The notes below the pieces were generated by a model. That model did no database searches. It was not told the origin of the DNA and saw only the letters and a program-made list of their open reading frames with translations. Below, piece after piece: positions 57,791-64,000 of a DNA stretch of 64,000 nt. Within the stretch, counting starts at the first letter, position 1; each line of letters begins with the position of its first letter. Position numbers and translations under genes: made by a program. This DNA comes from Metopolophium dirhodum (lineage: Eukaryota; Arthropoda; Insecta; Hemiptera; Aphididae), in contig NC_083568.1 of the NCBI RefSeq assembly GCF_019925205.1, positions 30,006,393 to 30,070,392 on the forward strand. Reading direction: 5' to 3'.

Positions 57791-59702
57791 TAAACGGACA
57801 TGAGTCCTTAACAAATTTTTGTGTGTATACATGGTAATAATAATAGGTACCTTATATAGTTACAAGTTACAAATATAGACAAGAATATTAAAAGAGTAAA
57901 TAACAACAAAGAAAGAAGTAGGGCGAGACATGCTAAACAAAATCAAAGGTAATGGAATTACCCGCAGCCATTAGGGTATTAGAAGGACAGTTCATCATAT
58001 AATTTGTTTTATATGGGACGGGATGGAATAAATCATTGCATCTTGTGTTACGGTGATTTACTTTAAAACGGATAAGGGAAAGGAGCTCATCACAATCGAC
58101 ATTCCCTAAGAGTAAATTGTGTAAAAATTTTGATAGAAGTAAAGTGCGTCTAGTTTTGAGCGGAAGGAGATTGATAAATGATAAAACTGAATCATAGGAA
58201 CTATGAGGTGGTCTATAGATACTAAACTTGAAGGAAATGAAACGGAGGAAGTTATTTTGAACTGATTCGATCGCATCAATCTGTTTAGAAGTGTTATTAG
58301 TCCAAATTAATGGACAGTATTCTAGGTTTGAGCGAACAAGGGCACAGAATAAAACTTTTAGAGATAATGGATCATTGAATGATCCACAAGTTCTTTTGAT
58401 AAAACCCAGGTTGCGCATTGCCTTATTTTTTATCATTTCAATATGGGCCGAAAAATTTAGCTTAGAGTCGAAAATGACACCTAGGTCTTTAAAGTTTGTT
58501 AATAATTCAATAGGAGTGCCGGAAATGTTGTAATTGTAATTGATGACATTTTTACTTAGGCTAAATCGCATAAATTTACATTTGTTAATGTTTAATAACA
58601 GGCGATTAGTTGAGCACCAGGATTGAATGTTATCGATATCGTTTTGTAAGTCGAGAGCGTCACCTTGATTGTTAATTATTTTTACCAGTTTAAGATCATC
58701 AGCAAAAAGAAAAACACGAGAATTTTTTATAACATCCGGAATGTCGTTTATAAAAATATTAAAAAGTAGAGTAGAGAGGTGACCTCCTTGCGGGACCCCG
58801 GATGGTACATTGAATTGATCTGATTCAAAGTTCAAATGTTTAACAACGATATTACGGTTTGAGAGAAAAGAGCGAAACCATGAAAGCAGAGGGTCAGAGA
58901 ACCCAAACAATTTTAATTTCATAAATAATATTTCATGGTTTATGCAATCAAATGCTTTAGACATATCAGTGAAAATGATATCGGTTTGCGTATGGGCTTC
59001 GAAAGAGTCAAGTATTATTTGTTTAGTGATAGCTAGGTTACAATTTGTTGATCGCTTAGGTCTAAAACCATATTGATGACGAGTGAGAAATGAGGAGCAA
59101 TAATTATTGATTTTAGTAGAAATTAGTTTTGAAAAAAGTTTAGGAATAACTGATATTTTTGATATTGGCCGATAGTTAGAAACATTTGTTGGATCGCCTT
59201 TTTTAAAAACAGGATAAATAAAAGAGTTTTTCCATAGGTCGGGGAATATACCGTTTAGGAGTGATAAGTTAAAAATATAGGTTAATGTTGGCGCTAGTAT
59301 AAATCTACAATTATAGAGAAAGAAGGCTGGAATGTTATCGGGACCGACGTTAAAATTGATAGGGAGAGCGGTAAGCTCTTTTAAAACATCGACCTCCGTG
59401 AAAGATAAAGACGAAAAGGAAAATGAATGATTATTACTTAAAGAATTTTTAATATAAGGATCCAAAGTGGTTAGTTTGTCTGGCTGAGGGTAATTTTTAA
59501 AGAAATACTTAGCAAATAAGTTAACAATATCATATCCATTATCAGCTGACGTTGTGTCGAGCGTAAGGAGGTTTGGTATTGAATTATTATTACGACGATT
59601 GTTAACATATTTCCAGAGAGACTTAGGGTTTAATTTGACAGATAGTTGAACTTTATTAGTATAGTTTTTATAATCGTGTTTAGCAGTTCTCTTACAATAA
59701 TA
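57756..59702 (-). mobile_element. 5'-truncated non-LTR retrotransposon (Jockey/CR1-like)
   Basis: The minus-strand element carries a reverse-transcriptase frame, a short 3' UTR (57791-57932) and a 3' tail of TAAA repeats (TTTA on the plus strand, 57756-57789). The upstream end near 59700 coincides with loss of protein similarity and a stop, so the endonuclease domain and ORF1 are missing. I did not find a target duplicate. Confidence 0.85.
57933..59702 (-). CDS. Reverse transcriptase of a LINE, 5'-truncated, frame open
   Basis: The frame is open for 589 codons from just after a stop at 59703-59705. No ATG marks the true start, because the 5' half of the element is gone. The first part (YCKRTAKHDYKNYTNK..., NPKSLWKYVNNRR) matches the linker before the RT domain. 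Counting from codon 59463-59465, RT blocks appear in order: VFKKGDP..VSNYRPIS (86-102), RHQYGFRPKRST (129-140), FTDMSKAFDCINHE (165-178, catalytic D167), VPQGGHLSTLLF (224-235), FADD (254-257) and the LG-type thumb region near 330-350. The usual QGS.LGPLLF is here QGGHLSTLLF, an unusual change. No endonuclease remains, so it cannot move alone. The frame has no internal stop, which suggests a young copy. Confidence 0.88.
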   Translation of the reverse strand, partial: YYCKRTAKHDYKNYTNKVQLSVKLNPKSLWKYVNNRRNNNSIPNLLTLDTTSADNGYDIVNLFAKYFFKNYPQPDKLTTLDPYIKNSLSNNHSFSFSSLSFTEVDVLKELTALPINFNVGPDNIPAFFLYNCRFILAPTLTYIFNLSLLNGIFPDLWKNSFIYPVFKKGDPTNVSNYRPISKISVIPKLFSKLISTKINNYCSSFLTRHQYGFRPKRSTNCNLAITKQIILDSFEAHTQTDIIFTDMSKAFDCINHEILFMKLKLFGFSDPLLSWFRSFLSNRNIVVKHLNFESDQFNVPSGVPQGGHLSTLLFNIFINDIPDVIKNSRVFLFADDLKLVKIINNQGDALDLQNDIDNIQSWCSTNRLLLNINKCKFMRFSLSKNVINYNYNISGTPIELLTNFKDLGVIFDSKLNFSAHIEMIKNKAMRNLGFIKRTCGSFNDPLSLKVLFCALVRSNLEYCPLIWTNNTSKQIDAIESVQNNFLRFISFKFSIYRPPHSSYDSVLSFINLLPLKTRRTLLLSKFLHNLLLGNVDCDELLSLIRFKVNHRNTRCNDLFHPVPYKTNYMMNCPSNTLMAAGNSITFDFV

Positions 59703-60303
59703 TTAACTTTGTATAAAAAGTGAAAATAATTTTAAATGATTGACGTCCACTATTACTATTATTCATTCAAATCTCAAACAAACCATTTCATTAAAAAATA
59801 ATTAATAAATAATAACCGTAATAAATTAGAAGATAATATCACTCACATTTCTATCATAGTAATGATTTCTATACTTGAGGTACCCATTTTCTTTAGAGTT
59901 TAGACTATAGAATACATTATTTGTCAACAAAAACTTTAATATTTTATGTTACTTTCACTAACCCGGTAAAATTGAATCAAAACGTTAATTTTAACTAGAA
60001 TGGTGATATCATACATATCTGTACAAAAATAACAAAATTATGGGCCCATCGGGAACTGTCGCAATATTATAAAATTAAATATTGACCGCAACATCGATCA
60101 AACTAAAATCGAACGTAATTTTAAAACCTTAATTACAACCACGTCCAATACACTCGTTGGAACATCCTTTACCAGAATAATGTGCCTTCATAATAATATA
60201 TTTTATTTCAATCAGTTTTCAATTAATTTGCATGCGGAAAATGTAAAAATGCAAATTTTATAAAATAAAGCCAGTGAAAAGATTTGTTTGTACAATTCTT
60301 TAC

Positions 60304-60608
60304 TTATAGAGCACAAAAATATTTCAAACGTATATTATTAGATAATAACAAGTTAAAAAAAAAAAAAAAAAAAATGTTTTTAAAAATAATAAATCTAATA
60401 TTGCTAAAAATTTGCATGAGTGAAGTATAAAAATACAATCGAAATGGGTTTTTTTTTTCATGTATAGGTGTCCCAAAATTGTCACAGACTTTTTGATAGT
60501 CTGTCACGAATTTTTTTGGAAACTGGTCCTGCGTAACCTTTTTCAAAACACCATTCGTATGTTTTCCAATCAAAAGATATATATTTGCGCGGGATTGTTG
60601 TGTGGCTT
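60304..60608 (-). other. Unrecognised possible exon
   Basis: On the minus strand a pyrimidine-rich tract ends CATATAG|AAGCC at 60609/60608, a good acceptor. One frame stays open for about 100 codons. Its first 55 residues have ordinary composition (GKHTNGVLKKVTQDQFPKKF, VTDYQKVCDNFGTPI), before low-complexity Phe/Asn. I recognise no family. A second frame is open for 41 codons. It lies upstream of the Kunitz exon on the same strand, but there is no evidence that they belong together. Confidence 0.2.
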
Positions 60609-61104
60609 CTATATGAAAAAAAAATCAATAATAACACACATAACAGGACGAACACACGTCGTAGTATTATACCACATAAATCAACAGCATCATAAAACCC
60701 AAATACATCGATAAAAAAATTTAAAAAAGCTATTAATTTTTTTAAAACTCTATACGATGTAATAAAATAAAAACGTAATCTTGATCAGGAAATAAAAATT
60801 GCAATTATCATCGGCTGACAATGAAAAGTAATCAGTAATTTTATCACGCACATAGTCATCCTAATAGGTAGTTATTATATTATACTTCTGTTTTAATCAT
60901 TAGGTCAAAAAATCATTTAAAAAAAAAAAAACTAGACAAAACTATATCGTCGTCACGTACGATTCGCGCATTGTGTAAACGTTTCGGAGATTAAATAATC
61001 TGTTTTATTATCACGCGTTACTGCGTAAGATCAACACAAGACAAATAAAGGTTGCTGCCGTTGCAGGGTTTTCTAAGCAAGACGAATGGTTTTCTCCCTT
61101 GTTT

Positions 61105-61140
<36 letters not shown>

Positions 61141-61199
61141 TATATTTTATTTTTTGTTTTGAAAACGATCTCTCGCAAATGGTACAAAACTAAAAGTAT

Positions 61200-62480
61200 T
61201 TGTTATTTTAGTTGTGTACGCCGCCGTTTTCCCCGTCGTCCTCCGTCCTCTTTTTTTTTTTTTTTTTATCTATTCCTTTCGGAATAAATCTGTCGTCCTT
61301 AAGACATTATAAGTGACAACAATTTGTTTCCGTATTCCACGGCCGTCGTTAAAAGATTTATCTTGATCGCACGCACCCACCCCACCCCCCTCGAGTCGCG
61401 GGGGTTCACGATATTCCATTAATGTATTACAAAGACAAAACGAGTGGGGCGGAAGTGAAAAGCGTCGCTAAGCAATCGAGCTTCGGGAAAAAAAAAAATA
61501 CTGTGCGTGTATACATATATATATATAAATAATGATTTTCGTATTGTAAGAGCTTTGGGCCGGAATTCCAACGGGAAACTATCGGTTATGGCTTTTATAT
61601 ATTATATATATATATATATATAGTATTGCGTGGCCAATCGGTCACGGCGGTTTTCTTTGTTTTTTTTTCTCGCTACTTCAGAATCACAGCAGTAATCGTT
61701 TTTTATGCGATACAGAGAGTAGCACCTCTCCGCGGGTGTGGGGGTGCAGCGGGAAACGCGCGCGGAGAGTTCCAAACGAATCAATTACAAAAGTTCGGCG
61801 AGGTTACCGCGTTTCCAGCGAATGAATCGAACGCGGTAACGGGTATAACAATAGGTAATAATATATAGAATAGATAGAACCGAAAAAACTTTTCGTGTCC
61901 GCAGTTATAGTCGTCGTCGTCGTCGTTCTATTATATCGGTGCGTTTGTCGTCGGGGGGGAGGGTTGGAACCTACTCGGGGCGGTGTTAATAATATCGTAT
62001 TGTATCGAGTCGCCTAATGCCGACGACGCCTACTGAGCGAGTTACACGATACAACCTCGTATTGAAATATAGTTTAAAAAGTCATATATGATATTATGCG
62101 AAATCGATTACAATAATTATTATATACTCGGCGCGCATTCGTTATTCGATTAACGGGGAAAATAATATTATGTTATTGTTCACCACAACAATATTGAGGA
62201 ACGCGTCGACGTCGTCGCCATCGTCGTTTTCTGCACCGTTTGGCGTTTTAAAATAATAATAATATGATTTCCCTGTTTAAAAACCGATTGCGAAAACAAG
62301 TCATTGTGCCGTTCATTTTTTGTCCAACGCACGGTAAAAAAAAAATAATATAATAGATATTAACAGACGATTAGTACGTGTCAGTGTAAAAGGTAACAGG
62401 TCGACTTGTTTAACATTTTACAGCTGTGCAGAGCTCGTGCGCAGTGTATTGAGCTGTTGCGTATAGAACACAATAATAAT
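61200..62480 (+). promoter_or_regulatory. CpG-rich region, possible promoter or 5' UTR
   Basis: CpG and G+C rise clearly here (for example CGCACCCACCCC near 61370, GCGCGCGGAGAG near 61757, GTCGTCGTCGTCGTC near 61910, GACGTCGTCGCCATCGTCG near 62209). Arthropod initiator-like TCAGT occurs at about 62379. Insect first exons often show such triplet-rich CpG DNA. No coding start was tied to it. Confidence 0.3.
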
Positions 62481-62590
62481 AATAATAGAATACGTCTTTT
62501 GTATTGTATTATTATGTTAATCACACGAAATCGCAATCGATGTGCATAGATACCTAATGCACGCGATTCAGAACTCTCGAGTCGATAACA

Positions 62591-62647
62591 ATGAAGGTTA
62601 ACTTAATATATTTAATTATTTTTTTATGTTATAATCAAACAAGCTAA
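62591..62647 (+). other. Possible signal-peptide-like mini-ORF
   Basis: An ATG in good context (AACAATGAAG) opens a frame MKVNLIYLIIFLCYNQTS, then TAA. The hydrophobic core looks like a signal peptide, and it follows the CpG-rich region. It could be a first coding exon if a donor precedes the stop, but only weak donors (TAT|GTTATA) are visible. Chance is a real alternative in AT-rich DNA. Confidence 0.2.
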
Positions 62648-64000
62648 GTGCTACTGGTGGGTGGCTTCTTATTCACGTAACACCATAATGTTTGTTACCC
62701 TAATCTCACATATTATACTTAATGTGCTTAACTGTATAGATTGTATATTTCTTGTAAAAATAAAAAAAAATTGTTATAATAGACGCGTTTAGTGTACGTT
62801 TTTACTTTTAATTCTTAAACTAATATAATGTTAATAATTTATTATCATTGCATTACCGTAGGTACGAGTACAATGTACACGATGTAGGTCATAAAAATAT
62901 GAAATATAATTTAACTTACGCCGCGCACGGTCGTCTACATCCGCAATTATTATAATGTCACCATGTTGTGTAGGTACGTTAAAAAATTGTCAACAACAAC
63001 ATATTATTATTATTATTAATATTATTATAAATGTGTATATTTTTATAATACAAATGTTATCTAAATGGATAAAACGAGTTTCCAATTTGAATGTAATAAA
63101 TACATAAATACCACCTATACGGCATACGCATTAAGCACCCTTCAAGTACCTACTCGGCCTAATTTTTTTTATTTTAATGACATATTATCTGCAGCGAACA
63201 GGTATCATGTCCCTTCTAAAAATAATTGAACGACTTCACTAAAAAAAATGAATGTAGACTGTTTATAGAGTATACTATTGAATGTAAGTTATGAATTGGG
63301 AGATTTGATAAAAATTGAAGGCACAAAAATAGAAATATTAGATTCGGAGAACATATGTCATTACAATATCTTTTATATTTTTATGAAACTTACAATTCGT
63401 ACATTCGCCTAAAACATTACCAGAATATTGGTCAAATTATTACATCGAACAGAACGAAGATTTGTTTCGGTTCAGTTGACCTATGATTGAAGTGAGGTTA
63501 ATAGATCATTGATTATCTACAACTGATAATGTTAATAGATAATCTTGTCGGTTAAGATAAGATAATCGGTGATAAGAAGTTGGGTCCGTGGTTTTTAATT
63601 TATTTCCATCGTCGTTGGAAAGTTCACAGTCGAAAAGTGTAGCAGCAAAGTGCAAACAAACGAAATTAATGTGTCGCTTTACGTTTATCGAAAAATTCGA
63701 CGGAATTCCCGTGATCGACATTAATCGGCAGCCAATCATGTTGCATATCATTCATATCAACGTTAATCCCCGGTTAACTCACTGAACACGGTGGTTTGAA
63801 TTGACTTCGGTTTAAACCAGCACGGTTAAGATATTGTAATACGCCATTTTAAATTTAAACTCCAAACGAGGTGTAACGCGTTATTGTAAAACGGGCCCTG
63901 GGGGGGGGGGGGGCGTACGTATTCGGGCGCATCCTCAAGTGTTGACGAATTAATTATATTGAAAATAATAATTCATATAATATTGTGTATATTGTTTATG

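Larger units (their letters stand above)
59706..64000. other. Mostly noncoding stretch
   Basis: Besides the sub-features below, no gene is supported. Microsatellites: (ATT)n at 61109-61141, (TA)n at 61594-61622, (GTC)n at 61908-61926 and a G-run at 63901-63913. GATAATC/GATTATC-like motifs cluster near 63509-63575. Confidence 0.5.

Noticed and set aside
60460..60500. Mariner TIR (GTGTCCCAAAATTGTC after TA)
   Set aside because: No inverted partner was found and no mariner transposase frame is nearby.

Overview
This 64 kb window looks like gene-poor, AT-rich insect DNA, most likely from an aphid. The signs are very high A+T, many GGTAC/TACC motifs, long CA and CGA microsatellites, and transposon relics of hAT, LINE and SINE type. 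The organism call is inference from composition and repeat style; no search was run. There are no bacterial operons, rRNAs or CRISPR arrays. Nearly all coding sequence that can be recognised belongs to mobile elements. The best host-gene evidence is one Kunitz-domain exon on the minus strand at 55.75-55.94 kb.

Layout. 1-3.0 kb: noncoding. 3.03-6.97 kb: a complete DNA transposon with perfect 38-bp terminal inverted repeats (TIRs) and an intact single-exon 690-residue transposase. 7.5-9.0 kb: a hAT-type element with a truncated LINE nested in it. 9.46-10.22 kb: an inverted-repeat element with a 9-bp target duplication. 10.6-11.3 kb: CpG- and GA-rich DNA that may be regulatory. 13-19.4 kb: mostly noncoding, with two LINE tails, a pogo-like MITE (small non-autonomous DNA element) and a hAT relic. 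20.9-23.3 kb: a foldback element with a MITE inserted in it, then a hAT element that splits a tandem duplication. 27.5-38.8 kb: copies of a long AT-rich repeat family (the two largest convergent), two hAT relics and a tRNA-derived SINE. 39.8-40 kb: a possible 5' exon.

42.2-47.4 kb is the most unusual part. It is a composite repeat made of a short satellite (core AAGTTAAGTTCC, both orientations) alternating with copies of a longer unit. It includes a 1,356-bp inverted repeat whose two arms I read as identical. 47.9-48.5 kb: a 285-bp tandem duplication. 52.8-55.6 kb: two more hAT relics, one with the transposase C-terminus. 57.1-59.7 kb: a MITE of the same family as the one at 21.7 kb, and a 5'-truncated LINE with an open reverse-transcriptase frame. 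60-64 kb: noncoding, with CpG-rich DNA at 61.2-62.6 kb that could be a promoter or 5' UTR.

The elements do not work together as a pathway. The window records successive insertions: LINE into hAT, MITE into foldback, hAT into a tandem repeat. Eight or more hAT-type insertions still show recognisable 8-bp target duplications, so element borders can be placed to the base.
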